Source: Chloroflexota bacterium (GTDB lineage: Bacteria; Chloroflexota; Anaerolineae; JACRMK01). Taken from it: a stretch of 20,551 nt of DNA. This document shows, piece by piece, positions 8,316-16,758 of the stretch. Under the pieces are notes generated by a model. That model worked only from the letters and a program-made list of their open reading frames with translations. It did no database searches and had not been told where the DNA came from. Numbering within the stretch: position 1 is the first letter of the stretch; each line of letters starts with the position of its first letter. The position numbers were made by a program, and so were the translations under genes. The stretch lies in the NCBI GenBank assembly GCA_016200765.1, contig JACQEC010000005.1, forward strand, positions 1 to 20,551, written 5' to 3'.

Positions 8316-9374
8316 CTAATTGATCAGCGGTCGGATGAGCCAGTCCAACCGTGTATTGCGTTGCCCACGGAAGTTGGCGACGAACCATAACAAGAGAACG
8401 ACCCACGATAGGAACCCGATAGTGGTAGCGGTGCGGAACAGATTGTCCTGAACGATTCCTGTCGAGACGAAGGCGATGTACGCGATGATCATCCAGACGG
8501 TCGTCAAAACTCCCCACGGAAGCATACCGCGTTGATTGGTCAATACAATGAGTGGAACCAGCCAAGCCGTGTACTGATGTACCCACCGGCCTGCGAACAA
8601 TTGGACTGAAAGTTGGATCAGGAAAGCCCGCTCGAGCAATGATCTGTTGCGTACCCAGAAGGCCGTCAGAAAGATTCCAACAACCAAAACAATCTGGTGA
8701 AGCGCGAAAATCTGGTCTATGGCAGATACCGCGAAATTCAGAGAAAGTAGCTGGCTAATGCGTTTGAACAACAATAGGATAAAGTTGTATCCCCACCCGC
8801 CCGTCGTCGCGCGCTCATATCCTAAGACATTTGCCATAAAGGGCGCCGGCGCGGATAGCCAGCCAATCAATAGGATGGCTGCGACCGGAATCAGGACGAA
8901 GGCAGCGAAAGCGATCGCGCTCCGGTATCGCCGGAACTCAGGAAGCCAGGCAGGCGCGATAAAGGCGGGCGTGATTTTCAACATGCCGCCAACCGCTAAC
9001 CAAGCCGCAGAGGCCCACCAGCCATATTGATATTCAAACGCCCATATTGCAAGCGTTGTCGGAAGATAGGCGAGTGAATCAAACTGGCCATGGTGCGACG
9101 CGATCATGACCGTGATGGGGTTGAGTGCGTACAGCCAGCCCAATCGGATTGCTATATGTGGAAATCTTGCGAGGGCCGTCGAAAGGATGACGACTGCGAT
9201 GAGACTGTCAGCCAGCACAGATGGTAATTTGACAGCCAATCGGGCAGGCAGTCCAATAGCATCTGTGATATTGAGGGTTCCAGCTAAAATCCATGCATAA
9301 ACAGGTGGATAAGGATATTCCGGCTGGTATAGATAGACGTTATCACCACGCTGAACGATCTGGCCCGTAACCAC
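8316..9374 (-). CDS. GT-C type membrane glycosyltransferase, start uncertain
   Basis: A multi-pass membrane protein of 352 residues from GTG 9374. It has about eight to ten hydrophobic segments, a YPYPPVYAW loop and ASHHGQFDSLAYLP, the HGQFD signature of polyprenol-phosphate-sugar-dependent GT-C mannosyl- or glucosyltransferases. It probably adds sugars to lipid or protein acceptors at the outer face of the membrane. The open frame continues upstream to 9491 and encodes TITVFVAALILRLVVAVI, a first membrane helix, and GTASDVTNF, whose Asp matches the catalytic acid of the first outside loop in this fold. No ATG, GTG or TTG precedes them after the TAG at 9494-9492. The GTG start given here would lose both, so either a rare start codon is used or the 5' end is damaged. 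The 3' end converges on ppdK across 171 bases, where I see only a weak 6-bp hairpin (8241-8260). Confidence 0.75.
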   Translation of the reverse strand: MVTGQIVQRGDNVYLYQPEYPYPPVYAWILAGTLNITDAIGLPARLAVKLPSVLADSLIAVVILSTALARFPHIAIRLGWLYALNPITVMIASHHGQFDSLAYLPTTLAIWAFEYQYGWWASAAWLAVGGMLKITPAFIAPAWLPEFRRYRSAIAFAAFVLIPVAAILLIGWLSAPAPFMANVLGYERATTGGWGYNFILLLFKRISQLLSLNFAVSAIDQIFALHQIVLVVGIFLTAFWVRNRSLLERAFLIQLSVQLFAGRWVHQYTAWLVPLIVLTNQRGMLPWGVLTTVWMIIAYIAFVSTGIVQDNLFRTATTIGFLSWVVLLLWFVANFRGQRNTRLDWLIRPLIN

Positions 9375-9603
9375 GAAATTTGTTACGTCACTCGCGGTGC
9401 CTGGAGAGATGACAGCGACGACCAGACGCAGGATTAGGGCCGCGACGAAAACAGTGATGGTAGGTTTAATTGTCCACTCGCTCTGGTGGTGCTATGGATT
9501 CTGACTTCACTGACCGCGTCTTGACGCACAATAGCCGCGCCCAACGTAGGTGTGCGCGGCGACCAGAACGCGCGGGCGGCTCATCGTGCGCAAGGCCAGA
9601 TAC

Positions 9604-9639
9604 CCCATCGCCCACCTGGCCGCCTTACGTGGCGATGGG
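9604..9639 (-). terminator. Hairpin just downstream of the FG-GAP gene
   Basis: Perfect 9-bp arms CCCATCGCC (9604-9612) and GGCGATGGG (9631-9639) around an 18-base loop, starting five bases after the FG-GAP stop codon. There is no T-run, so it may be an mRNA-stabilising or weak termination structure rather than a classic intrinsic terminator. The rest of 9375-9643 shows nothing else clear apart from the upstream part of the glycosyltransferase frame. Confidence 0.4.
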
Positions 9640-9643
9640 CGAG

Positions 9644-11371
9644 TCATGGAATGGTGATGCTATCGCTGGTTTCCACGTTCTGCGCCGGGTCGTAAGCCCA
9701 GCCGGTCTTGATCACGCCGGTGACGGTGAACGTGAAAGTGCCGTGTAGGGTGGTGTAGAACGCCATCCGCGCCGTTCCGCTGCTGTCGGTCGTCGGCTTG
9801 ATCGAAAACACATTGCCATCGGGCTGCGTGGTCTGAATCGTGACTTGCGCCTTGTCCACCGGTGCGCCACTTGCATCCTGGACGACGACGGTGGTGCCGA
9901 CCTGATACTGGTTGCCGCTGACCTTGTAGAACGGGTTGATACTGGCGATGTGCATGGTGGACACAGGCAGCCCGTTGGCCGAGCCGTAGAAGGCGAAAGC
10001 GGCGCCTTCATCGCTCTGGCCGTCGTCGTACAAGTACGCGCCGACGATCAGATCAGCATAGCCGTCGCCGTTGACGTCGCCCGCTGTGCCGGCGCTGATG
10101 CCGAACCCGGCGCCGTCCTGATTGCCTTCGGCGGTCCAGACAGGCGTCTTGCTGAGGCCATTGGCCGAGCCGTAGAACAAGAAGACTTTGCCTTCATCCG
10201 TTTGGCCGCTGTCGTAACCGTCGGAGCCGATGATCACGTCGGTGTAGCCATCGCCATTCACGTCGCCCGCGCCGACCATCGGGAATCCGATCTTGGCATA
10301 CGCCTGGTTGGTTTCAAAGGTCCAGTTTGGAGACGCGCCCGGGCCGCTTGGCGAGCCGTAATACACATAGGCGCGCCCCTCGTCGGTCTGGCCGTGGTCG
10401 TATTGTGTGGCTACGATCAGGATGTCGGCGTAGCCGTCGCCGTTGACATCGCAGGCTGTGCCGACCGACAGACCGAAATCGGCGTTGGCCTGGTTGCCCT
10501 CGGCGGTCCACGCCGGTGTCGTGCTCAGGCCGGTGGGCGAGCCGTAGTACAGATAGACCTTGCCTTCGTTCGTCTGGCCGTTGTCATACCAATAAGCGCC
10601 GACGAGGATATCCGCGTAGCCGTCGCCGTTCACGTCTCCCGCTGCGCCCGCCCATTGACCGAAGTACTCCTCGTACTGGTTGCCGTCAACGATCCAGTTG
10701 GGGGTCGTGCTCAAACCAGAATGTGAGCCGTAATAGACGTAAACGCGCCCGCCGTCCTTCTGGCTCGTGTCGTAGGCGTGGGCTGACACGATCACGTCAG
10801 CACAGCCATCACCATTCACGTCACCGGCCGTGCCGACAATCCCGCCGACGCGCGCATCGTACTGATCGCCCTGGACGACCCAGTTGGGGGTTGCGCTCAG
10901 CCCGTTGGCTGAACCATAGTAAACATAAGCCTTACCGCCGACCTCGGGACGCCAGTAATACTGCGCTCCAACAATAATGTCGGCGTAGCCATCGCAGTTG
11001 ACGTCCCCGGCCGTGCCCGCCGAGAAACCAAACTGGGCGGAATCGTCATTGCCTTCAGCCGTCCAATTCGCCGTCTTACTCAAGCCTGTAGCCGAGCCGT
11101 AATAGACGGAGACCTTACCTTCCTGGGGCTGACCGTTGCTGTAGTAAGGTGCGCCCACGATCACGTCGGCGTAGCCGTCGCCGTTCACGTCGCCGGCCGA
11201 ATTGACCGAGCGGCCGAACTGCGCGCCGGCCTGGTCGCCTTCGGCCATCCAGCTGAAAGCGACAGGGCCGCTTTGATGCGGTTTGGCGGCGGCGGGGCGA
11301 GCGGTTGAAGGCATCAGCAGCGCGATGGCAATGAGGACCGCTAAGCGGGTCAAGAATTGAGGTTTCATCAC
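9644..11371 (-). CDS. Secreted seven-repeat FG-GAP (integrin-like propeller) protein
   Basis: A 575-residue exported protein. Residues 1-29 are a signal peptide: MMKPQ, then a hydrophobic LAVLIAIALLMPS core and an ARPAAAK cleavage region. Seven FG-GAP repeats follow (about 40-465), each with a DVNGDGYADVIVGA-type calcium loop. Variants are DVNCDG in repeat 2, DGCAD in repeat 3 and ILIVA in repeat 5. Seven blades make a closed beta-propeller like the integrin alpha head. The last 100 residues (about 470-575; TVVVQDASGAPVDKAQVTI...) look like a bacterial Ig-like domain ending at SITIP, with no anchor visible. GGAGG lies five bases before the ATG, and a promoter is about 65 bases upstream. Likely role: extracellular binding or adhesion; ligand unknown. 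Confidence 0.88.
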   Translation of the reverse strand: MMKPQFLTRLAVLIAIALLMPSTARPAAAKPHQSGPVAFSWMAEGDQAGAQFGRSVNSAGDVNGDGYADVIVGAPYYSNGQPQEGKVSVYYGSATGLSKTANWTAEGNDDSAQFGFSAGTAGDVNCDGYADIIVGAQYYWRPEVGGKAYVYYGSANGLSATPNWVVQGDQYDARVGGIVGTAGDVNGDGCADVIVSAHAYDTSQKDGGRVYVYYGSHSGLSTTPNWIVDGNQYEEYFGQWAGAAGDVNGDGYADILVGAYWYDNGQTNEGKVYLYYGSPTGLSTTPAWTAEGNQANADFGLSVGTACDVNGDGYADILIVATQYDHGQTDEGRAYVYYGSPSGPGASPNWTFETNQAYAKIGFPMVGAGDVNGDGYTDVIIGSDGYDSGQTDEGKVFLFYGSANGLSKTPVWTAEGNQDGAGFGISAGTAGDVNGDGYADLIVGAYLYDDGQSDEGAAFAFYGSANGLPVSTMHIASINPFYKVSGNQYQVGTTVVVQDASGAPVDKAQVTIQTTQPDGNVFSIKPTTDSSGTARMAFYTTLHGTFTFTVTGVIKTGWAYDPAQNVETSDSITIP

Positions 11372-11436
11372 GGCCTCCGAGTCTGATATGATGGCCCTCT
11401 GGGGAATTGGGCCATTAGCTCAGTGCAGACAGCAAC

Positions 11437-11465
11437 ATCGTAGCACCGTTCAACAGGGCTGTCAA
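11437..11465 (-). promoter_or_regulatory. Promoter of the FG-GAP gene
   Basis: Read on the minus strand: a perfect TTGACA (11465-11460), a 17-base spacer and TACGAT (11442-11437). It faces the FG-GAP start at 11371, leaving a leader of about 60 bases. It is back to back with the hic-dnaG promoter. Confidence 0.6.
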
Positions 11466-11526
11466 AGGCTAGGGCAAACGTCAACAGGCGGCGCCTGAAG
11501 GCGATTGAAGGGTATCACGCCGATTC

Positions 11527-11597
11527 GTAGGGGCGAAGCAACGGCCACACCTCGCGCTGTTTGGCAACCGGATGGCTGGCCGTGGCTTCGCCCTTAC
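11527..11597. repeat. Palindromic repeat with 21-bp arms
   Basis: GTAGGGGCGAAGC at 11527 with AACGGCCA next to it faces its near-complement at 11577-11597; 19 of 21 positions match around a 29-base loop. GTAGGGGCGAAGC-type repeats are, from memory, common and dispersed in Chloroflexota genomes. It sits between the two divergent promoters and could isolate them or act as a small non-autonomous element. The remainder of 11372-11805 holds only these promoters and no convincing gene. Confidence 0.65.
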
Positions 11598-11648
11598 CGC
11601 GTGCGACCTCACGTCTCCGACGTTTCTATACCCAGTTCCTCGTTCGTG

Positions 11649-11677
11649 TTGACATGCCCCTCTAAGTGTGGTATAGC
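11649..11677 (+). promoter_or_regulatory. Promoter of the hicB-hicA-hicB-dnaG-rpoD operon
   Basis: TTGACA (11649-11654), a 17-base spacer and TATAGC (11672-11677), a near-consensus sigma-70 promoter facing the operon. It predicts an untranslated leader of about 120 bases before the small leader ORF at 11806. No other comparably good promoter was seen between it and dnaG. Confidence 0.65.
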
Positions 11678-11805
11678 AAGACAATAATCCATAGCGCGAA
11701 CAGGCGCGGCGGTTGTCACATCTTTGTCTGATGGCGGGCACCGAGGGTAAGACGTGAAGCATCATCGCTGTGAGCTAATGTAAGCGCAACGCCAAGGAGG
11801 AGCAG

Positions 11806-11859
11806 ATGGCGGAAGGATATGAGAACGGCGCGACTCGGGCCGCTGGAGTCACAAGATGA
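11806..11859 (+). CDS. 17-residue leader ORF coupled to hicB
   Basis: ATG 11806 opens MAEGYENGATRAAGVTR and stops at TGA 11857-11859, which overlaps the hicB ATG as ATGA. The ribosome binding site AAGGAGGAG (11794-11802) is the strongest in the window, five bases from its GGAGG core to the ATG, stronger than the GGAG that serves hicB itself. The arrangement suggests that ribosomes translate the small ORF and re-start on hicB. It has no recognisable motif and no obvious run of one amino acid of the attenuation type. It could be a chance ORF, but the ribosome site plus exact overlap argue against that. Confidence 0.5.
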   Translation: MAEGYENGATRAAGVTR

Positions 11860-12125
11860 GCACAGTCTATAAATTACCGTTAGTGCTGGAAGCGCAACCG
11901 GAAGGCGGCTATACCGTCACCTGTCCTCTGTTGCCAGAGTTGATCACCGAAGGGGATTCGGTGCAAGAGGCCGTCTTCAACGCCGACGACGCATTAGCCG
12001 CTGTGATTGAAGCCTATGCGGACCTGGGCCGCGCCTTGCCTCCAGTGTTGCAACCCATGATTGACATCGTGGATTTGGTCGGCGCGGCGGTGATTGATAC
12101 GGATAAAGCTTCAGCCCAACCGTAG
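11856..12125 (+). CDS. hicB: HicB-family antitoxin with a dnaG-like tail
   Basis: An 89-residue protein with the HicB-like partial RNase H fold (1-66). It has the typical strand LPLVLEAQPEGGYTVTCPLLPELITEGDSVQEAVFNADDAL, here broken as LPLVLEAQPEGG (7-18) and TVTCPLLPELITEGDS (20-35), then a helix ending in LGRALPPVL. HicB proteins bind and neutralise HicA toxins and often repress their own promoter. There is no obvious DNA-binding tail (ribbon-helix-helix or HTH). Instead residues 69-79 read IDIVDLVGAAV, nearly the same as residues 11-21 of DnaG encoded 590 bases downstream. GGAG sits seven bases before the start, which overlaps the leader ORF stop. hicA follows after 23 bases. Confidence 0.85.
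   Translation: MSTVYKLPLVLEAQPEGGYTVTCPLLPELITEGDSVQEAVFNADDALAAVIEAYADLGRALPPVLQPMIDIVDLVGAAVIDTDKASAQP
12060..12092 (+). repeat. Direct repeat copy A, in the hicB tail
   Basis: 33 bp matching copy B in dnaG (12650-12682) at 29 of 33 positions, in frame in both genes: IDIVDLVGAAV here and IDIVDLVGEAV in DnaG. The first 14 bases (ATTGACATCGTGGA) are identical. The similarity ends sharply on both sides. Confidence 0.75.
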
Positions 12126-12148
12126 GTCAAAGTGGGGATAGCACAACG

Positions 12149-12406
12149 GTGGCACGGACAGACAAAACCCTTGAACGTGTGCTGGGCGGCAAAGCCGACG
12201 CTAACATCCGTTTCAATGATCTTCGCCGGTTGTTATTGCGTTTAGGTTTCAGCGAGCGCACACGCGGCAGCCATCACGTTTTTGTCAGAGCGGGTGTGGT
12301 CGAGATGATTAATTTGCAGCGTGAAGGTGACAAGGCCAAGCCGTATCAAGTGCGCCAAGTGCGTGACGTTCTACTCAAGCACCCGTTGGCAGGAGGCGAG
12401 GAATGA
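12149..12406 (+). CDS. hicA: HicA-family toxin (mRNA interferase-like)
   Basis: An 85-residue protein with the HicA double-stranded-RNA-binding-like fold. IRFNDLRRLLLRLGFSERT (20-38) leads to RGSHHVFV (39-46), which contains the catalytic His, followed by a strand and a C-terminal helix VRQVRDVLLKH. HicA toxins cleave mRNA and stop growth unless bound by HicB. The start is GTG 12149 with a GGGGA about ten bases upstream. The gene sits between two hicB genes and overlaps the second one by ATGA (12403-12406), so the downstream antitoxin is translationally coupled to it. The active-site His is present, so it should be functional if expressed. Confidence 0.85.
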   Translation: MARTDKTLERVLGGKADANIRFNDLRRLLLRLGFSERTRGSHHVFVRAGVVEMINLQREGDKAKPYQVRQVRDVLLKHPLAGGEE

Positions 12407-12618
12407 ATCAGCATCGCTATGAGATCATCATCTGGTGGAGCCGCGAGGATGAAGCCTTTGTGGCGCAGGCGCCTGAACTGCCCGGCTGTATGGCGCACGG
12501 CCAGACGCACGCAGAGGCGCTGGCGAGCATCCATACGGCGATTGAATTGTGGCTCGACACGGCGCGCGAGTTGAATCGCCCGATTCCGGAGCCGCAGGGG
12601 CGTTTGGTTTTGGCCTGA
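12403..12618 (+). CDS. hicB: Second HicB-family antitoxin
   Basis: A 71-residue short HicB domain: RYEIIIWWSREDEAFVAQ (5-22), APELPGCMAHGQTHAEALAS (23-42), the classic ELPGC(M)AHG strand-turn, then a helix and RPIPEPQGRLVL. It has no DNA-binding tail. It overlaps hicA by four bases (ATGA) and ends one base before the dnaG start. This may be the antitoxin that normally pairs with HicA, leaving the first HicB as an extra or regulatory copy. A role in dnaG translation through coupling is also possible. Confidence 0.85.
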   Translation: MNQHRYEIIIWWSREDEAFVAQAPELPGCMAHGQTHAEALASIHTAIELWLDTARELNRPIPEPQGRLVLA

Positions 12619-12619
12619 A

Positions 12620-14532
12620 ATGACCCTCATCGAGCAGATCAAAGCCAAAATTGACATCGTGGACCTCGTCGGCGAGGCGGTGAAACTGCGCCGCTCCGGG
12701 CGCAGTTACTCCGGCCTGTGCCCGTTCCACAGCGAGAAGACGCCCTCGTTCCACGTCTTCCCCGAAACGCAGACCTGGCGCTGTTTCGGCGCGTGCGCCA
12801 CCGGCGGCGACATCTTCAACTTCATCATGCGCCGCGAGAACGTGGACTTCGCCGAGGCGCTCAAGACGCTGGCCCAGCGCGCCGGGGTGCCGCTGGCGGC
12901 GCGCTCGCCCGGCGCGCTGGAAGAGGACGCGCGCATCAAAAAGATGCGCGAGCTCAACGAAGCCGCCGTGCGCTATTACCACAACCTGCTCATCGCCCAC
13001 GAGACCGCCCGGAGCGTGCGCGCCTATCTGGCGGGGCGCGAGATCAGCGAGGCCTCGCAGGTCAACTTCCAACTCGGCTTCGCGCCCGATTCGTGGGACG
13101 CGCTTAGCCGCTACCTCACCCAGCGCGGCTATCTGCCCAAAGACATCTACGACGCCGGCCTGACCAGCGAGCGCGACGGCGGCGGCTTCTATGATCGCTT
13201 CCGCAACCGGCTGATGTTCCCTATCCGCGACATCAAGGGACAGACCATCGGCTTTGGCGCGCGCGCGCTCGACGAACTCCAACAGCCCAAGTATCTCAAC
13301 TCCCCGCAAACGCCGCTGTTCGACAAGTCGGCGGTGCTCTATGCCGCAGACATGGCGAAGGAGGCCATCCGCGCGCAGGGAACGGCCGTGATCGTCGAGG
13401 GCTATGTGGATGTGGTGATGGCGCATCAGAAGGGTTTCAAGAATGTCGTCGCCTCGATGGGCACCGCGCTGACCGAGAGCCAATTGAAAACTTTGCAGAG
13501 ATGGGCGAAAAAGTTTATACTTGCTCTCGACGCGGACGCCGCGGGATTGGAAGCGATGCGGCGCGGGTTGAGCGTCGCGCACGCCGCGCTGGACAAAGAG
13601 AGCGTGCCTCTGCCGGTTGACCGCACCCTGACGCGCTACGAAAGCCGCTCGCAGGCCGAGATACGGGTGGCGCAACTGCCCGCCGGCTTTGACCCCGACG
13701 ACCTGTTGCGCCAGGACCCGGCGGCGTGGCAGGCCATGCTCGATAGCGCCCTGCCGATGCTCGACTATGTGATGCAAGCGGTGATCGCCCCGCTCGACCT
13801 GTCTTCGGCCAGAGGAAAATCCGAGGCCGCCCGCGCGCTGGTGCCGCTGATCAAGGAGATGGCCGATCCGCTCGAGCGCGGCCACTATCTCGACGTGCTG
13901 GCGCGGCGTCTGCGTGTGGCCGAGGACGACCTGCTGGCGATGGCCTCGGCCATCAAGCCGCAGGCCGCGCAGAGCCGCAAAGAAGCGAAGGCGCAGCCTC
14001 CGGCAGAGCGCGCCCAGAAGATGCTGCTCGAGCCCGAAGACGGATGCCTCGCGCTGTTGCTCTATAATCCCGCGCAGTTGGCCAATCTGGAACGGCTGGG
14101 CTTGCGGGCCGAGGATTTCGCCGCCACCGAGAATCGCCAGATCTTCGAATTGCTGAAACAGCAGGCCGAGGCGGGTCTGGCCGAGCCGGCCTTCGCCCTG
14201 CGCGAGATGCTCGACCCGGTCCTGCTCGATCAATTTGATCAGCTAATGGCGTGGGCCCAGACCTATGGCTCACCGCCGCCGGTCGAGATTGAAAAGGCCG
14301 TCCTGCGCCTGCGCGGGCGGGTCGTGCACGCGCAAGTGATGCAGATGCGCCAGCGCGCGGATGAAGCCCAGCAAACCGGCGAGGCCGAGCAGGCCGAGGA
14401 TTACAAACAGATGATGAATATGGCTATTCAACAATTGGACTGGATTCAAAAGGAGTCATACGACCGCTCGGCCGCCGGCCGCGCCCAGCGCGAGTCGTCG
14501 GCCAGCGGCCTGACCGCGCACGAGAAGACGGC

Positions 14533-14536
<4 letters not shown>
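12620..14536 (+). CDS. dnaG: DNA primase DnaG
   Basis: A 638-residue primase that makes RNA primers at the replication fork. The zinc-binding domain has CPFH (C34, H37) and CFGAC (C55, C59), with the one-residue-longer spacing also seen elsewhere. The TOPRIM core has VIVEGYVDVV (E260), ASMGTALTE and LALDADAAG (D304, D306), the metal-binding acidic residues. The C-terminal helicase-binding domain spans about 465-610. Length and motifs are normal. ATG 12620 lies one base after the hicB stop, and no good ribosome site is seen, so translation probably depends on ribosomes leaving hicB. The stop overlaps rpoD by ATGA. Codons 11-21 are copy B of the direct repeat. Confidence 0.96.
12650..12682 (+). 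repeat. Direct repeat copy B, in the dnaG start
   Basis: Counterpart of 12060-12092; encodes IDIVDLVGEAV in the first helix of DnaG. This is the natural site of the sequence (DnaG proteins usually have a related IDIVDV stretch there), so copy A is probably derived from it or from a homologous dnaG. Confidence 0.75.
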
Positions 14537-15822
<1,286 letters not shown>

Positions 15823-15825
15823 CGC

Positions 15826-16197
15826 ATGACCTCGCTGTTCAACCGGCGCTTCCGCGTGCGTCGCTACGAGTGCGACGCGCTGGGCCACGTCAACAACGCC
15901 GTCTATATCCAATATCTTGAGCAGACCACCGAAGAAGCCCTCGCCGCCGCAGGGCTGGCCCCCGATCAAAGTCGAGGGCTGGCCGACGCGCGGCGAACCT
16001 TACAGCAGTTAGCCATCGAGTACCTCTTACCCGCGCGCCCGCGCGACGAGCTGAACGCGCAGTGCTGGGTTCAGGCCGTGCAGGACGGCGAACTCAAGAT
16101 GGGCTATGACCTCCGCCGCGACGCGGATGGCGCGTTGATCGCGCGCGCCGAGGCCGTGTGGCAGGGGGTGGATCAGCCCCCGACTATCCCCGACTAG
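15826..16197 (+). CDS. Hotdog-fold acyl-CoA thioesterase (YbgC/4HBT-like)
   Basis: A 123-residue single hotdog domain. RRYECDALGHVNNAVYIQYLE (13-33, given here as RRYECDALGH and VNNAVYIQYLE) has the catalytic Asp (D17) and the G-H-V-N-N turn of 4-hydroxybenzoyl-CoA-type thioesterases, which hydrolyse acyl-CoA thioesters. It begins three bases after rpoD and is probably cotranscribed. Its stop codon TAG lies in the loop of a strong palindrome (16176-16212), after which the frame shifts and a second hotdog domain follows. It may be the active half of a former double-hotdog protein. Confidence 0.88.
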   Translation: MTSLFNRRFRVRRYECDALGHVNNAVYIQYLEQTTEEALAAAGLAPDQSRGLADARRTLQQLAIEYLLPARPRDELNAQCWVQAVQDGELKMGYDLRRDADGALIARAEAVWQGVDQPPTIPD

Positions 16198-16212
16198 ATC
16201 GGGGACGGGGGC
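16176..16212. repeat. Nested GC-rich palindrome over the thioesterase stop codon
   Basis: Outer arms GCCCCCG (16176-16182) and CGGGGGC (16206-16212), inner arms TCCCCGA (16187-16193) and TCGGGGA (16199-16205), loop CTAGA, with a four-base bulge on the left. All 14 pairs are perfect. There is no T-run. It looks like an inserted palindromic repeat; it could also act as a terminator. Confidence 0.65.
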
Positions 16213-16297
16213 CATCGCGCCCGACCCGCGGCCCGCGCTCAAGCCGTCAGCCCCGCCGCCGGACAGCCTCGGCAGACCGTTCCGTTGGCGGCATGAC

Positions 16298-16657
16298 GTG
16301 CGCCGCTACGAGCTCAACACGCTGGGGCAGGTAGCCCCGGCGGTTTATTTCAACTGGTTGGAGCATGCGGTCTTTCGCGCCGGGGAATCCAGAGGGTGGA
16401 CGCCGCAGAAGATGCAGGCGGAAAACCTGATCATCTTGCAGAGGCGGCACGACGCGGAGTTTTTCGCGCCGGCGCGCTACCGCGACGCGGTGGAGATTGT
16501 CAGCGCCCTCGTCGAGGTGCGGCGCGTGCGCGGCACCTGGCGGCACGAAGTGTTCAATGCCGCCAGCGGCGCGCTGTTAATGCGCGACTACTCCGAAGGC
16601 GCGTTCCTCGACCTGCCGAAGGTGCCGCATCCGCACCGCCCCGCCGGAGATGATTGA
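16298..16657 (+). pseudogene. Second hotdog domain, catalytic residues lost and both ends frameshifted
   Basis: From GTG 16298, 119 residues of hotdog fold (RRYELNTLGQVAPAVYFNWLE..., quoted as RRYELNTLGQ and VAPAVYFNWLE). Against its neighbour, the catalytic Asp is Asn (N7), His is Gln (Q11) and the N-N pair is A-P, so it should not hydrolyse thioesters. The open frame runs upstream without any start codon and encodes GRPFRWRHD (first strand) preceded by a Pro-rich linker-like stretch. At the 3' end, shifting one base near 16645 replaces AGDD-stop with a family-like PPEMIEDLKQGQS tail ending at TAG 16680. It may be a degenerate, non-catalytic half of a double-hotdog protein, or a real small gene using the GTG. 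Confidence 0.6.
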
Positions 16658-16679
16658 AGACCTGAAGCAGGGGCAGTCG

Positions 16680-16714
16680 TAGACCTCCGAAGTCTGCAAG
16701 ACTTCGGAGGTCTA
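16680..16714. terminator. Perfect 15-bp hairpin between convergent genes
   Basis: Arms TAGACCTCCGAAGTC (16680-16694) and GACTTCGGAGGTCTA (16700-16714) are exactly complementary around a TGCAA loop. It lies between the plus-strand hotdog genes and the minus-strand giant gene, which fits a two-way terminator, although no T-run follows. The same hairpin sequence type is, from memory, a frequent dispersed repeat in Chloroflexota. Confidence 0.6.
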
Positions 16715-16758
16715 GCGAAGGGTCGCCATCGCCTGCCGAAATCACTTCGAAAGATCGG

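Noticed and set aside
9845..10726. Plus-strand frame of 293 codons with repeats
   Set aside because: Its periodicity comes from the FG-GAP repeats on the other strand.
11409..11424. GGGCCATTAGCTCAGT, identical in style to the 5' end and D-arm of a tRNA
   Set aside because: No anticodon arm, T-arm or matching acceptor strand follows; at most a tRNA fragment or chance.
11481..11765. 94-codon minus-strand frame in the intergenic region
   Set aside because: It crosses the palindromic repeat and the plus-strand promoter, and has no protein-like pattern or ribosome site.
12428..14233. 601-codon minus-strand frame
   Set aside because: Antisense shadow of dnaG.
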